Shown: positions 1-8,932, counted from the first letter of the stretch. The stretch: DNA of 42,650 nucleotides from Campylobacterales bacterium (GCA_025800305.1 JAOXRY010000233.1:1-42650), one strand, 5' to 3'. Program-made: numbers and translations. The notes: generated by a model from the sequence alone, not told the origin.

Positions 1-85
1 TTCTATCTAGTGTTACTGTCATGGTGTTTTCATCATTAGAAAAGACTAGGGTTGAAATAAAAACTATAAATAGTAGCTGTTTCAT
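1..85 (-). CDS. N-terminus of an exported protein (partial, runs off the window)
   Basis: Only the first 28 codons are present, reading leftward from an ATG at 85-83. The start is well supported by an AAGGAG Shine-Dalgarno sequence five bases upstream. The peptide opens with MKQ and a hydrophobic stretch (LLFIVFISTLVFS), then turns polar (NDENTMTVTLD), which is a typical Sec signal peptide with cleavage expected after the serine. The mature protein should be periplasmic or outer-membrane. Too little is visible to name a family. It lies downstream of pglC on the same strand, with 137 bases between them and its own likely promoter. Confidence 0.7.
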   Translation of the reverse strand, partial: MKQLLFIVFISTLVFSNDENTMTVTLDR

Positions 86-115
86 CTTGCTCCTTTTTTA
101 TTTATAAGGAGAAGT

Positions 116-137
116 TTAAATTATTATATGGACAATA
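116..137 (-). promoter_or_regulatory. Probable sigma-70 promoter for the exported protein at 1-85
   Basis: On the minus strand a perfect TATAAT -10 box lies at 128-123, preceded by CCA and the AT-rich tract usual in Campylobacterota promoters, which often lack a clear -35 box. A start near 116 would give a leader of about 30 nt containing the AAGGAG ribosome site. The call is inferred from sequence alone. Confidence 0.4.
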
Positions 138-222
138 TAATGTCGTTTTTTCTCTGTGTGATATTTTATGAACTAATATATTATATATTGTTGGATATTA
201 TTGAAATAGTGGCAGATTAAGA

Positions 223-834
223 TTAACAATTACCGCTAAACTTCTCCATAGTAGCACTTCCAGAACCGGTTACACCATCTCTTTTTACAACTTTTAAAAC
301 AGTCTGAATAATAATATTCAGATCCCCAACAAAAGAGATATTCTCCACATACTCCACATCAAAGCTAAATCTATCTTCCCAAGTCTGATTATTTCTTCCA
401 TTGACTTGTGCTAGACCTGTGATTCCTGGAAGGATATTGTGTCTTTTCTTTTGCTCTTCATTGTAGAGATCTAAATACTCAACCAAAAGAGGTCTAGGTC
501 CTATAAAACTCATCTCTCCTTTGAGGACATTAAGAAGTTGAGGAAGTTCATCAAGGCTTAGAGATCTAATTATTTTTCCAGCTTTTGTTAATCTTTTTTC
601 ATCAGGGAGAAGTTCTCCGTTTTCATCAGTTTCGTTTGTCATTGTTCTAAATTTAAAGATTGTAAAGATCTTCTCATCTTTTCCCGGTCTTTTTTGGGCA
701 AAGACGATTGGAGAGCCTATTGAGATCTTGACAGCTAAAGCAGAGAGTATGATTAGTGGAGAGAAAACTATCAGTAGAATTAGAGATAAAGATCTGTCTA
801 ATAGAGGTTTAAATATGTGCTGATAGATTTTCAT
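223..834 (-). CDS. pglC: Undecaprenyl-phosphate sugar-1-phosphate transferase, PglC-like
   Basis: This 203-residue monotopic phosphoglycosyl transferase would move a sugar phosphate (diacetylbacillosamine phosphate in Campylobacter) from UDP-sugar to undecaprenyl phosphate, the first membrane step of pgl glycan assembly. One hydrophobic re-entrant helix covers about residues 13-35, followed by the family motifs KRPG (48-51), FKFRTM (60-65) and the catalytic Asp95-Glu96 in SLDELPQ, then FIGPRPLL and LPGITGLAQVNGR. The length matches the short PglC class rather than the large WbaP/WcaJ class. The ATG at 834 has GGAG five bases upstream and lies inside the end of pglA (26-base overlap), so the two are translationally linked. 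The exact sugar cannot be fixed from sequence. Confidence 0.9.
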   Translation of the reverse strand: MKIYQHIFKPLLDRSLSLILLIVFSPLIILSALAVKISIGSPIVFAQKRPGKDEKIFTIFKFRTMTNETDENGELLPDEKRLTKAGKIIRSLSLDELPQLLNVLKGEMSFIGPRPLLVEYLDLYNEEQKKRHNILPGITGLAQVNGRNNQTWEDRFSFDVEYVENISFVGDLNIIIQTVLKVVKRDGVTGSGSATMEKFSGNC

Positions 835-1951
835 AATACTCCATATATTTTTTCACAACTGTATGGCTGGAAAAGTTATCTATTGTCTTTTGATACGCAT
901 TCTCTGCCATCTTAGATCTTAGCGTATCATCTTCTAAGATCTCTTCAGTCTTCTGGCTTAAGATCTCATAGTTCTCTACAGGAACTAAATAACCATTATA
1001 TCCATTATCGACAACCTCTTTACATCCTACAGTATCAGTTGTAATCATAGCTTTTTTCATTGCACCAGCTTCTAAAAGAGTTCTTGGTGTTCCCTCTCTA
1101 TAGCTTGGAAGAACAAAAAGATCACAAAGTTCGATAATCTCTCTCACATCCCATCTCTCACCAAGATACTTTACATAAGGAGAGTGTAGAAACTTCTCAT
1201 CTAAACTTCCAGGATTTCCAATGTCACTTCCTCCAACAAATAAAAAGAGATAGCCTTTCTCTTTTAAGATCTCAGCAGATTTGTAATATTCCACAACTCC
1301 TTTGTGTTTTATTGCTCTTGCTATCATAAGAATAACTTTTTTTCCTTCAGGGTTTATCTCTTCTCTTAGAAGATCTAACTTCTCTTTATCAACACTCTCT
1401 TTGGAGAAAAACTCAGTATCAACACCAGAACTAACAACAAGCTTTGTTTTCTCTTTTTTTACAATCTTTTTCTCTACAAAATACTTTAGATCATCACTGT
1501 TTTGAAAGATAACCCCATGGGCTTTTCTAAAAGCACTTTTATAGAGTTTTTCCATCGTATTTTTAACGATTGTTGCTTTTTTTGATTTGCTGATATAGAA
1601 ACTTCCAAGCCCTGTAACAGTTGAGATAATAACGGGAACTTTCGCTAGATCTCCAGCGACTGCTCCGTAGATATTTGGTTTGGCAGTGAAAGAGTGGAGA
1701 ATATCAAGATCTAGGGGTTTTACAACTTTAAAAATATTATGAATAGTTTTTAATTCTTTCAGAGGATTGAGACTCTTTCTTGAGATCTTATATTCGATGA
1801 CTTCAATTCCCTCAGATCTCAGTTTCTCACATCCTTCTGAGCAAGGAGTAATGGCATAGACTTTATGTCCATTGGAGATCAGCCTTTTCATAATTGGGAG
1901 GCGAAAAAGATAGAGGTTCATGTCAAAATGGGATAAAAAACCAATTCTCAT
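809..1951 (-). CDS. pglA: Glycosyltransferase family 4, PglA-like
   Basis: This is a GT-B retaining glycosyltransferase of about 380 residues. It aligns by eye along its whole length with Campylobacter PglA, which adds alpha-1,3-GalNAc to undecaprenyl-diphospho-bacillosamine at the inner face of the inner membrane. Shared segments include the N-terminus MRIGFLSHFD, SLNPLKEL, VTGLGSFYI, the donor-site stretch VILMIARAIKHKGVVEYY, LFVGGSD and LFVLPSYREGTPRTLLEAGAM with the EX7E-type glutamates. I place the start at the ATG at 1951: AGGA lies five bases upstream and the protein then begins exactly like PglA. An in-frame ATG six codons upstream (1969) is less likely. It is followed by pglC with overlap. 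Acceptor and donor specificity are inferred. Confidence 0.88.
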   Translation of the reverse strand: MRIGFLSHFDMNLYLFRLPIMKRLISNGHKVYAITPCSEGCEKLRSEGIEVIEYKISRKSLNPLKELKTIHNIFKVVKPLDLDILHSFTAKPNIYGAVAGDLAKVPVIISTVTGLGSFYISKSKKATIVKNTMEKLYKSAFRKAHGVIFQNSDDLKYFVEKKIVKKEKTKLVVSSGVDTEFFSKESVDKEKLDLLREEINPEGKKVILMIARAIKHKGVVEYYKSAEILKEKGYLFLFVGGSDIGNPGSLDEKFLHSPYVKYLGERWDVREIIELCDLFVLPSYREGTPRTLLEAGAMKKAMITTDTVGCKEVVDNGYNGYLVPVENYEILSQKTEEILEDDTLRSKMAENAYQKTIDNFSSHTVVKKYMEYYENLSAHI

Positions 1952-1959
1952 AGAAATCC

Positions 1960-1998
1960 TTTTGAACATTATATAAAAAGTAGTATTTTGAACATTAT
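1960..1998. repeat. 13-bp direct repeat upstream of pglA
   Basis: TTTTGAACATTAT occurs at 1960-1972 and again at 1986-1998, a 26-bp period. The first copy abuts the pglA ribosome site. It could be a regulator site pair or a small tandem duplication, and nothing in the sequence decides which. Confidence 0.6.
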
Positions 1999-2045
1999 TA
2001 ATACTACCTTAAGATTTAAAATTAACTTAAATTATTCAATTTAAG
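1980..2045. promoter_or_regulatory. Two inverted repeats in the pglA / chemoreceptor divergent intergenic region
   Basis: GTAGTATT (1980-1987) pairs with AATACTAC (2000-2007) across 12 bases. CTTAAATT (2026-2033) pairs with AATTTAAG (2038-2045) across 4 bases. Both are perfect. They lie between divergent genes, where operators or transcript-end hairpins are expected. No T-run follows either one, so terminator function is doubtful. Confidence 0.4.
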
Positions 2046-2098
2046 AGCAACAAGAAAATGATATATTATTTATTTATCTTAAATCTAAGAGGAGATTA

Positions 2099-3694
2099 AT
2101 GTTTGAAAATCTAAAAATCGTTGTTCGGGGCAGACTTATTATAGCATTGGTTGTAATAGGTTTTCTAGCCAATATAGGTTTCATTTACAGTTCTTTAAAT
2201 AGCCTTTCTTTAAAAAATCAAAATACTAATTTGATTTTAGAAAGAGAGAGTATTATGAAGTCTTTAATGGTCGCAGGATTGTTGTTTAATAGTTCTAAAG
2301 GGGTCGTGTTTATGAACCCAAATAGTCAAAAAGCTAAGCAGACTATGAAAACAGCTATTGGCAAATTAAATAAAACAATGAAAGAGTTAAAGAAAAACTC
2401 TCCTCAGACTTATAAGAAGATTGAAAAAGAGTACATTGCAATGAGAGATTACTCAACGCAGTTAGTAAAAAGTGCAATGGACGGAAACCCTATAACAAAA
2501 CCTCAAAATAAAGAGGCACTGGCAAAGTGGAGAGGACTAAAGTTTAAAGTCCAACCGATTGCACAACAAAGTAGAAAAGAAGCGGCAAAATCTAAAAAAG
2601 AGTACGATGAATATTCATCAGGAGTAAATCAATTTGTGATAGTTGCTTCACTTTTAGGTTTGGTGTTTTTTGTAGCGTTTATGTACGCATTGATAAGAAG
2701 TATTACTACCTCTATTGAACAACTTGAAGAAGTAACAAAAGATCTAAGTCATGGAGAAGGAGATCTTACAAGAAGATTAATCCTTCATGGAAAAGATGAA
2801 CTTACAGAAGTAAGCCACTATATTAATGGTTTTATTGAAAAAATTCAAAATATTGTTATTGAGACGAAAAAAGTATCTTTAGAAAATCTTTCTCTTTCTT
2901 CTGAACTAAACAGCACTGTCATTTCGATAGAAAAAAGATTAGAAGAAGAGTCAGCAGAGTCTGACAAAACAAAGTCTATTGGTGATGGGATAAAAAGTAA
3001 AATTTGTGATTCTTCTAAAATGGTTCAAAAAACAGGAGATGATGTTGATGAAGCCTGTCACTCATTAGGTAAGGTTTCACAAGAGTTTGGAAAGCTTGTT
3101 GAGAATATTCATCATGTTTCCGAAGAAGAGAATCAAACCGCAGAAAGATTAAATCAGCTAAGTGATGAGACAGAACAAGTGAAAAATGTTCTCTCTATTA
3201 TCTCTGACATTGCAGAGCAGACAAATCTTCTAGCATTAAATGCTGCCATAGAAGCAGCAAGAGCTGGAGAACATGGTCGTGGTTTTGCTGTTGTTTCTGA
3301 TGAAGTTAGAAAACTGGCAGAGAGAACTCAAAAAAGTTTAGTTGAGATTAATTCAACAATCAATATTATTGTTCAAAGCATTACAGATTCCAGTGAGAAG
3401 ATGAATAAGAATGCAGAAAATGTAGAGCTTTTAGTCGGTGCATCAAAAGATCTTGAAGAGAGAATCGAAAATATTGAAACTATTATGAATAGTGTTAAAA
3501 CAGTTTCCCAAGAATCTACACAGACATCAATGGAGGTTGGAAAAGATACAGAGGATATTTTAAAAAGAATCGATATTATTGATGATTATTCAAAAGAGAA
3601 CACAAGAAGTGCAGAAGAGTTAACAGATGCTTCTAAACAGTTGGCAGATCTTGCTTCATCACTAAATGAGAGATTAGAAACTTTTAAAGCTTAG
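2099..3694 (+). CDS. Methyl-accepting chemotaxis protein (transmembrane chemoreceptor)
   Basis: This 531-residue receptor has a first membrane helix at about 12-30, a periplasmic mostly helical, lysine-rich sensor domain of about 145 residues (31-175), a second membrane helix at about 177-199, a HAMP domain to about 250, and a cytoplasmic signalling coiled coil. The hairpin tip EQTNLLALNAAIEAARAGEH and GRGFAVVSDEVRKLAERT are near-invariant and bind CheA/CheW. There is no C-terminal CheR-docking pentapeptide. The start has AGGAG four bases upstream. No chemotaxis genes adjoin it, so it is an orphan receptor. The ligand is unknown. Its 3' end overlaps mutY tail to tail by 11 bases. Confidence 0.95.
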   Translation: MFENLKIVVRGRLIIALVVIGFLANIGFIYSSLNSLSLKNQNTNLILERESIMKSLMVAGLLFNSSKGVVFMNPNSQKAKQTMKTAIGKLNKTMKELKKNSPQTYKKIEKEYIAMRDYSTQLVKSAMDGNPITKPQNKEALAKWRGLKFKVQPIAQQSRKEAAKSKKEYDEYSSGVNQFVIVASLLGLVFFVAFMYALIRSITTSIEQLEEVTKDLSHGEGDLTRRLILHGKDELTEVSHYINGFIEKIQNIVIETKKVSLENLSLSSELNSTVISIEKRLEEESAESDKTKSIGDGIKSKICDSSKMVQKTGDDVDEACHSLGKVSQEFGKLVENIHHVSEEENQTAERLNQLSDETEQVKNVLSIISDIAEQTNLLALNAAIEAARAGEHGRGFAVVSDEVRKLAERTQKSLVEINSTINIIVQSITDSSEKMNKNAENVELLVGASKDLEERIENIETIMNSVKTVSQESTQTSMEVGKDTEDILKRIDIIDDYSKENTRSAEELTDASKQLADLASSLNERLETFKA

Positions 3695-4613
3695 TAATAG
3701 CTTTTTTTGTCAAAGAGGAGATAGGAAAGGTATGGATTTTATTAAGATCTGCCCAAACTATTTCCTCCTTAAAACTCTCAATTTTATAAAGATTCACTGT
3801 TAACTTATATTTAGTGTAGCTGTGTTTAAAATCTCCTAAAAAATCTTCTTCTATTGGCTTAACAGAAGGAAGTTCAAGCATATTTTTATACATATTTCCA
3901 GAGGACGGTGTTAACGCAATTTTCCCATTTTCAATTAAAACTCCATAAAAAAGATCCATAGAGATATACTCTTTCTTTTTTACCTTTGTATAAAGTTCTG
4001 GTTCCTCTTTTCCCTGACACTTTTTCTCTAAAGGGCAACTTGGACATTTTGGATTTTTAGGAAGACAGATAAGAGATCCTAAATCCATTAAACCAAGATT
4101 GTGATTTCTTGGATCTTTTATATTTAAAAACTCTTCTGCTATTTTCCAGATCTCTTTTTCTTTTGGATTTACAAGAGCAAAGAATCTTTTTAAAACCCTT
4201 GAAATATTTGTATCTACAACAGGAATTTCTTGGTTTAATCCAAAGCTACAAACAGCACTGGCAGTATAGGCACCAACTCCAGAAAGTTTCATTAGATCTT
4301 GTACATTTGTTGGAAGTTTATCTTTTGCTTCATTGGCAGATTTATGAAGATTCTCTGCCCGTCTATAGTAACCAAGACCACTCCAAGAAGCCAAAACTTC
4401 ATCTAAAGAGCTATTAGCAAGATCTTTTAAAGTAGGGTATTTCTCTAGGAACTTTGGATAATACTCCTCTTTTACACGGCTTACTTGTGTTTGTTGAAGC
4501 ATTATTTCACTAAGGTAGACATGATACAGATTATCAGTATTTCTCCAAGGTAAATCATGCCTACCATATTTCTCATACCAATTTAAAAGAGCTTGTTGGG
4601 ATTTTTTATACAT
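3684..4613 (-). CDS. mutY: A/G-specific adenine DNA glycosylase MutY
   Basis: MutY removes adenine mispaired with 8-oxoguanine. The protein shows the catalytic Glu and helix in SEIMLQQTQVSRV, the helix-hairpin-helix LSGVGAYTASAV, the catalytic Asp in VVDTNISRV, and a C-x6-C-x2-C-x5-C [4Fe-4S] loop (CLPKNPKCPSCPLEKKC). A shortened C-terminal NUDIX-like 8-oxoG recognition domain follows (about 215-309). The ATG at 4613 is preferred over a TTG one codon upstream, because an extended -10 box (TGGTATAAT) ends six bases before it and no Shine-Dalgarno is visible, so the mRNA is probably leaderless. The total of 309 residues is a little shorter than E. coli MutY. Confidence 0.95.
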   Translation of the reverse strand: MYKKSQQALLNWYEKYGRHDLPWRNTDNLYHVYLSEIMLQQTQVSRVKEEYYPKFLEKYPTLKDLANSSLDEVLASWSGLGYYRRAENLHKSANEAKDKLPTNVQDLMKLSGVGAYTASAVCSFGLNQEIPVVDTNISRVLKRFFALVNPKEKEIWKIAEEFLNIKDPRNHNLGLMDLGSLICLPKNPKCPSCPLEKKCQGKEEPELYTKVKKKEYISMDLFYGVLIENGKIALTPSSGNMYKNMLELPSVKPIEEDFLGDFKHSYTKYKLTVNLYKIESFKEEIVWADLNKIHTFPISSLTKKAITKL

Positions 4614-4628
4614 CAAAAAATTATACCA
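4614..4628 (-). promoter_or_regulatory. Extended -10 promoter giving a probably leaderless mutY transcript
   Basis: On the minus strand TGG-TATAAT occupies 4628-4620, a perfect TGn extended -10 element. Six bases (TTTTTG) separate it from the ATG at 4613, so transcription should start at or within a base of the start codon. No purine-rich ribosome site exists between them. Confidence 0.6.
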
Positions 4629-4691
4629 AAGGATGTATGGTTGAGTTTAGAAGTGTACAATAAGTTTACAATTTAACTCAAAAGGAAAAAT

Positions 4692-5114
4692 ATGATGGAG
4701 ACTTTTATTACATTTTTTATCTTTATAGCAATGACCAGTATTTTTGTGATTCACCTCTATTGGATGAAAGGTGGAGTTTGGCCAGGAAAAAATTATCAAG
4801 ATCTTGTAGATAAAGTATTAGGGATTGGAAATACCCTTCCATCAAAGCGGGATTTTTATTTTGTAAATACATTTTTTATTTTAATGGCTATTTTTCCTTT
4901 GTGTAAATACTTCTCTTGGGGAGTAGTGGAAGAGAAATATTTTAAGTATATTTCACTTTTTTTTGCAATTGTATTTTTTATAAGAGCAAGTACTATATTT
5001 TTTCCAAAAATTATAGGCAAAGCAAATAAAAAATTTAGAGAATTAAATAGAAAAGTTTACACTCCACTTTGTTTGGCTTTAGGGTGTGGTTATTTCTATC
5101 TTTATATGATATAA
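4692..5114 (+). CDS. Small inner-membrane protein, DUF3995-like
   Basis: The 140-residue protein has four hydrophobic segments (about 4-22, 57-75, 83-102 and 122-138). The early motif HLYWMKGGVWPG resembles the HxYWAxGGxWG signature of DUF3995 membrane proteins, whose role is not known. The ATG at 4692 has AAAGGA five bases upstream. A TACAAT box preceded by TG about 30 bases before the start could be its promoter. It stands alone, divergent from mutY and convergent with the prp operon. Confidence 0.65.
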   Translation: MMETFITFFIFIAMTSIFVIHLYWMKGGVWPGKNYQDLVDKVLGIGNTLPSKRDFYFVNTFFILMAIFPLCKYFSWGVVEEKYFKYISLFFAIVFFIRASTIFFPKIIGKANKKFRELNRKVYTPLCLALGCGYFYLYMI

Positions 5115-5150
5115 AAAAACTAAGTCTTAACAAAATTGTTAAGACTTAGT
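5113..5150 (-). terminator. Rho-independent terminator of the prp operon
   Basis: Bases 5119-5150 form a perfect 15-bp stem: ACTAAGTCTTAACAA pairs with TTGTTAAGACTTAGT around an AA centre. On the minus strand the stem is followed by seven T residues (5119-5113), the classic intrinsic terminator layout for transcripts arriving from prpF, whose stop is only 4 bases upstream. On the plus strand no T-run follows, so it is a weaker stop for the gene at 4692-5114. Confidence 0.9.
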
Positions 5151-5154
5151 CCAT

Positions 5155-6333
5155 CTACTCAATAGTTTCTGCAGGAACGTGAACTTGACCGTCCATGATT
5201 ACTCTAGCAGATCTACTCATAGCAACTTTTTCAATTTCTATTTTGTTACCATCTTGTTTGATTGTTGCGCCAACTCTTAGCGTCCCTGATGGGTGACCAA
5301 AAACCACACTATCTCGCTCCCCTCCACCAGCCGCTAAGTTTACAAGTGTTCCAGGGATACATGCTGCAACACCTAAAGCAACGGAGGCGGTGCCCATCAT
5401 CGCGTGGTGAAGTTGACCCATTGATAGAGCTCTGGCATTAAGATCTATCATATCGGATTTTACTTCTGCTCCACTAGATGAGACGTAGTCTTGTGGCTTA
5501 GAAACAAAGGCTACTTTTGGTGTATGCTGTCTTGTTTCTGCTTCTTTTAAGTCAGAGATTAGACCCATTTTCATAGCACCGTATGCTCTTATTGTTTCAA
5601 ATCTTTCCAGTGCTTTTTCGTCACTATTAATATCAGGTTGTAGTTCTGTTCCTTTATAGCCAATCTCATCAGCATTTAGAAAGATTGTAGGAATACCTGC
5701 TGTAATCATTGTTGCTTTAAAAGTTCCGATTCCAGGAACTTCTAAATCATCAACAATATTTCCTGTTGGAAATAGTTTCTCATCAGGGTCAACAGGAGCT
5801 ACGAACTCAATAATAACTTCTGCCGCAGGGAAAGCAACACCGTCAAGGATGAATTCACCCATCTCTTGTACAACGCCGTTTGCCATTGGAACGTAAGCGA
5901 TAATTGTTTTTTGGATCTGTGTTTGCCAGATTCTAACTTCAACAATACCGTTTTCTACTAATTTAGACTCATCAACTAAACCAGATTTAATCGCAAAAGA
6001 ACCAACCGCGCCAGAGAGGTTACCGCAGTTACCACTCCAGTCTACAAAAGGTTTATCGATTGCAACTTGACCAAAATAGTAATCAACATCGTGATCATCT
6101 CTTTGGCTTTTACCAACGATAACAGTTTTACTTGTACTAGAAGTAGCGCCGCCCATTCCATCAATCTGTTTTTTGTACGGATCTGGACTACCTACAACTC
6201 TTAAAAGGAATTTGTCTTTCTTTTCTTTGTCATTCCAGATCTCAGCTGGGATGTCAGCAAGATTAAAAAAAGTTCCTTTACTAGTCCCACCACGCATATA
6301 CGTAGCAGGAACTTTAATTTGCGGTTTATACAT
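5155..6333 (-). CDS. prpF: 2-methylaconitate cis-trans isomerase PrpF
   Basis: PrpF isomerises the 2-methylaconitate made by AcnD into the isomer that aconitase can hydrate, completing the AcnD-PrpF version of the methylcitrate dehydratase step. The 392-residue protein opens with the family signature PATYMRGGTSKGTFF and carries MGGATSSTSKT (61-71) and DWSGNCGNLSGAVG with the active-site Cys region. A GHPSGTLRV motif lies near the end. The length is normal. The ATG at 6333 is 2 bases from the acnD stop, so it is the last gene of the operon and is followed at once by the terminator. The pairing with AcnD rather than PrpD makes the assignment firm. Confidence 0.95.
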   Translation of the reverse strand: MYKPQIKVPATYMRGGTSKGTFFNLADIPAEIWNDKEKKDKFLLRVVGSPDPYKKQIDGMGGATSSTSKTVIVGKSQRDDHDVDYYFGQVAIDKPFVDWSGNCGNLSGAVGSFAIKSGLVDESKLVENGIVEVRIWQTQIQKTIIAYVPMANGVVQEMGEFILDGVAFPAAEVIIEFVAPVDPDEKLFPTGNIVDDLEVPGIGTFKATMITAGIPTIFLNADEIGYKGTELQPDINSDEKALERFETIRAYGAMKMGLISDLKEAETRQHTPKVAFVSKPQDYVSSSGAEVKSDMIDLNARALSMGQLHHAMMGTASVALGVAACIPGTLVNLAAGGGERDSVVFGHPSGTLRVGATIKQDGNKIEIEKVAMSRSARVIMDGQVHVPAETIE

Positions 6334-6335
6334 TT

Positions 6336-8930
6336 TTATGCCTCACTTGCAATAACGTCTTTTGCAAACTTCTGTAAGATACCACCAGCGTTGTAAACTG
6401 CAACTTCTGCACTTGTATCTAGTCTACATAACACAGGGATTTTTACAATTTCGCCGTTTGCTCTTGTCATTACAACAGTTAAAGTAGTTCTTGGTGTGAT
6501 TTCACCTGTTACTTCGAAAGTTTCACTACCGTCAATTGCGTATGTATTTCTTGTTTCACCTTCTTTGAATTGAAGAGGTAATACACCCATACCAACAAGG
6601 TTTGTTCTGTGAATTCTCTCGATTGATTCAGCAACTAAAACTTCAACACCAGCTAGTCTAACACCTTTTGCAGCCCAGTCACGTGAGCTTCCTTGACCAT
6701 AGTTAGTTCCAGCAACAATAATTAGACCTTGTTTTCTTTGGTTATAAGTCTCGATTGCTTCCCACATTCTAGACTCTTTTGCCTCAGGCATAATTTTTGT
6801 TAGAGATCCCTGCTTAACGTTACCGTCAGCGTCTTTACACATTTCATTAAATAGTTTAGGGTTTGCTAGAGTTGCTCTAGACGCTGTATTGTGATCCCCT
6901 CTATGTGTTGCATATGAGTTAAGATCATCAATAGGTAGACCCATTTTAATACAGTACTCACCAGAAGCAGATTCAGGAAGAATTGCATTTGATGGTGATA
7001 AGTGGTCTGTTGTGATGTTATCTGGGAATACACCTAATGGTCTTAGATCTTTAAGTGCTGGTCTTCCCATAAATTCATCATCCCAGTATGGTGGTTTTTG
7101 AATATATGTCGACTGTGGATTCCAGTTATAGAATGGCTCAGCTTTCTCACCCTCAACACCGTCTCTTGCGAACATTGGGTCATAAATTTCACCAAACATC
7201 TCTGGTTTAACAGCACTGTTTACAACTTCGTCAATCTCAGCGTCACTTGGCCATAGATCTTTAAGTGTAATATCATTGCCATTAGAATCTTTTCCTAATA
7301 CGTCTTTTTCAATATCGAATCTAATTGAACCAGCGATTGCATAAGCAATTACTAGTGGAGGAGAAGCTAAGAATGCCTCTTTTACGTATGGATGGATTCT
7401 ACCGTCAAAGTTTCTGTTTCCTGAAAGAACAGCAGTTGTATAGATCTCATTATCAACAGCCTCTTTTTGGATTTTTGGATCTAATGCACCACTCATACCA
7501 TTACAAGTTGTACATGCAAAACCAACAATACCAAAACCAAGTTTTTCTAATTCTGGCATTAAACCAGACTCTCTTAGGTAAAGTTGTGCAACTTTAGAAC
7601 CAGGTGCTAAAGATGATTTAACCCATGGTTTTCTTGTTAAGCCAAGCTCATTTGCTTTTTTAGCAAGAAGACCTGCTGCAACAACGTTTCTTGGGTTAGA
7701 AGTATTTGTACAAGACGTAATTGCTGCAATTAAAACAGCGCCGTCTGGCATTGTGTCTTCTTTGATTTCGATGTTTTTAGTTATTCCTTCAGCTTCTAAA
7801 GTTGAAGTTGGAACTAGTTTGTGTGGCTTAGACGGACCAGCTAAAGATCTTGTGACTTCTGTTAAATCAAAAGTTAAAGTTCTAGCGTATGTAGCGTTTT
7901 CAAATTGGTCAGCCCATAAACCGTTAGCTTTAGCATACGCCTCAACTAATTTAATTTGATCACTATCTCTACCAGTTACTCTTAAGTAATCAATAGTTTG
8001 CTCATCAATAGCGAACATACCAGCACTTGCACCATACTCTGGAGTCATGTTAGCGATGGTTGCTCTATCACCAAGGTTGAGGTACCCAATACCAGAACCG
8101 TAGAACTCTAAGTAAGCAGAAATAACGTTGTTATCTCTTAAGAACGCAGTTAATGCTAAAGCGATATCTGTAGCTGTGATACCTTCCGCTCTTGTACCAG
8201 TGATTTCAACACCGATAATCTCTGGAACTCTCATATAAGATGGATTTCCAAGCATTACGTTTTCAGCTTCAAGACCACCAACACCAACAGCGATAACGCC
8301 CAGTGCGTCAACGTGAGGAGTGTGTGAGTCAGTTCCTACTAATGTATCAGGACTAGCGATTCCATCATCGTTGTGAACAACAGGAGACATCTTCTCTAGG
8401 TTGATTTGGTGCATAATACCGTTACCTGGAGGAATAACATCTACATTGTCAAATGCTTCTTTTGTCCAGTTAATAAAATCGAATCTATCAGCATTTCTTC
8501 TATCTTCGATATCTCTATTTTTTTGGAAAGCATCTGGATCAAAACCACCACATTCAACAGCTAAAGAGTGATCAACAATTAACTGTGTAGGAACAACTGG
8601 ATTAACTTTTTGTGGATCCCCGCCCTCTTTTGCTATTGCTTCTCTTAGACCTGCTAAATCAACAAACGCTGTTAAACCTAAAATATCGTGACAGATAACA
8701 CGGCTTGGGTACCAAGGGAAATCTTTATCAGTTCTTTTTTCAATTAATTGAACTAAAGAATCTTTAAGATCTGCCTCTGGGCATTTTCTAATTAGGTTCT
8801 CTGCTAATACTCTTGATGTATAGTTAAGCTTTTCAAATGAGCCAGGTTGAATCTCTTCAACCGCAGCTTTTACATCATAATATTTAGCATCAATACCCTC
8901 TAATGACTTTAAATATTTATCCCTATTCAT
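6336..8930 (-). CDS. acnD: Fe/S-dependent 2-methylcitrate dehydratase AcnD
   Basis: This 864-residue aconitase-superfamily protein should dehydrate 2-methylcitrate to 2-methylaconitate. The three [4Fe-4S] cysteines are visible in TSCTNTSNP and ACTTCNG. Other aconitase motifs are GTDSHTPHVDALG, GNRNFDGRIHP, DNITTDHLSPSN in the swivel domain, and GTNYGQGSSRDWAAKGVRLAG. A general AcnA aconitase would look similar. Position between prpC and prpF, and the adjacent PrpF partner, favour AcnD. The start at 8930 follows AGAGAA, 2 bases after the prpC stop. G+C here is higher than in the surrounding genes, as expected for a highly expressed enzyme. Confidence 0.92.
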   Translation of the reverse strand: MNRDKYLKSLEGIDAKYYDVKAAVEEIQPGSFEKLNYTSRVLAENLIRKCPEADLKDSLVQLIEKRTDKDFPWYPSRVICHDILGLTAFVDLAGLREAIAKEGGDPQKVNPVVPTQLIVDHSLAVECGGFDPDAFQKNRDIEDRRNADRFDFINWTKEAFDNVDVIPPGNGIMHQINLEKMSPVVHNDDGIASPDTLVGTDSHTPHVDALGVIAVGVGGLEAENVMLGNPSYMRVPEIIGVEITGTRAEGITATDIALALTAFLRDNNVISAYLEFYGSGIGYLNLGDRATIANMTPEYGASAGMFAIDEQTIDYLRVTGRDSDQIKLVEAYAKANGLWADQFENATYARTLTFDLTEVTRSLAGPSKPHKLVPTSTLEAEGITKNIEIKEDTMPDGAVLIAAITSCTNTSNPRNVVAAGLLAKKANELGLTRKPWVKSSLAPGSKVAQLYLRESGLMPELEKLGFGIVGFACTTCNGMSGALDPKIQKEAVDNEIYTTAVLSGNRNFDGRIHPYVKEAFLASPPLVIAYAIAGSIRFDIEKDVLGKDSNGNDITLKDLWPSDAEIDEVVNSAVKPEMFGEIYDPMFARDGVEGEKAEPFYNWNPQSTYIQKPPYWDDEFMGRPALKDLRPLGVFPDNITTDHLSPSNAILPESASGEYCIKMGLPIDDLNSYATHRGDHNTASRATLANPKLFNEMCKDADGNVKQGSLTKIMPEAKESRMWEAIETYNQRKQGLIIVAGTNYGQGSSRDWAAKGVRLAGVEVLVAESIERIHRTNLVGMGVLPLQFKEGETRNTYAIDGSETFEVTGEITPRTTLTVVMTRANGEIVKIPVLCRLDTSAEVAVYNAGGILQKFAKDVIASEA

Positions 8931-8932
8931 AT

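Noticed and set aside
5113..5150. Bidirectional terminator also serving the gene at 4692-5114
   Set aside because: On the plus strand the stem is followed by CCATCT, not a T-run, so efficient termination in that direction is not supported.
7325..7959. Open frames on the plus strand inside acnD (for example 7325-7597 and 7753-7959)
   Set aside because: They lie entirely within a well-supported enzyme gene, have no ribosome site, and their translations look like antisense of conserved motifs.
6336..8930. Housekeeping aconitase (AcnA/AcnB) for this gene
   Set aside because: The position between prpC and prpF and the presence of PrpF, which works with AcnD, favour the methylcitrate dehydratase. 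AcnB has a different domain order.
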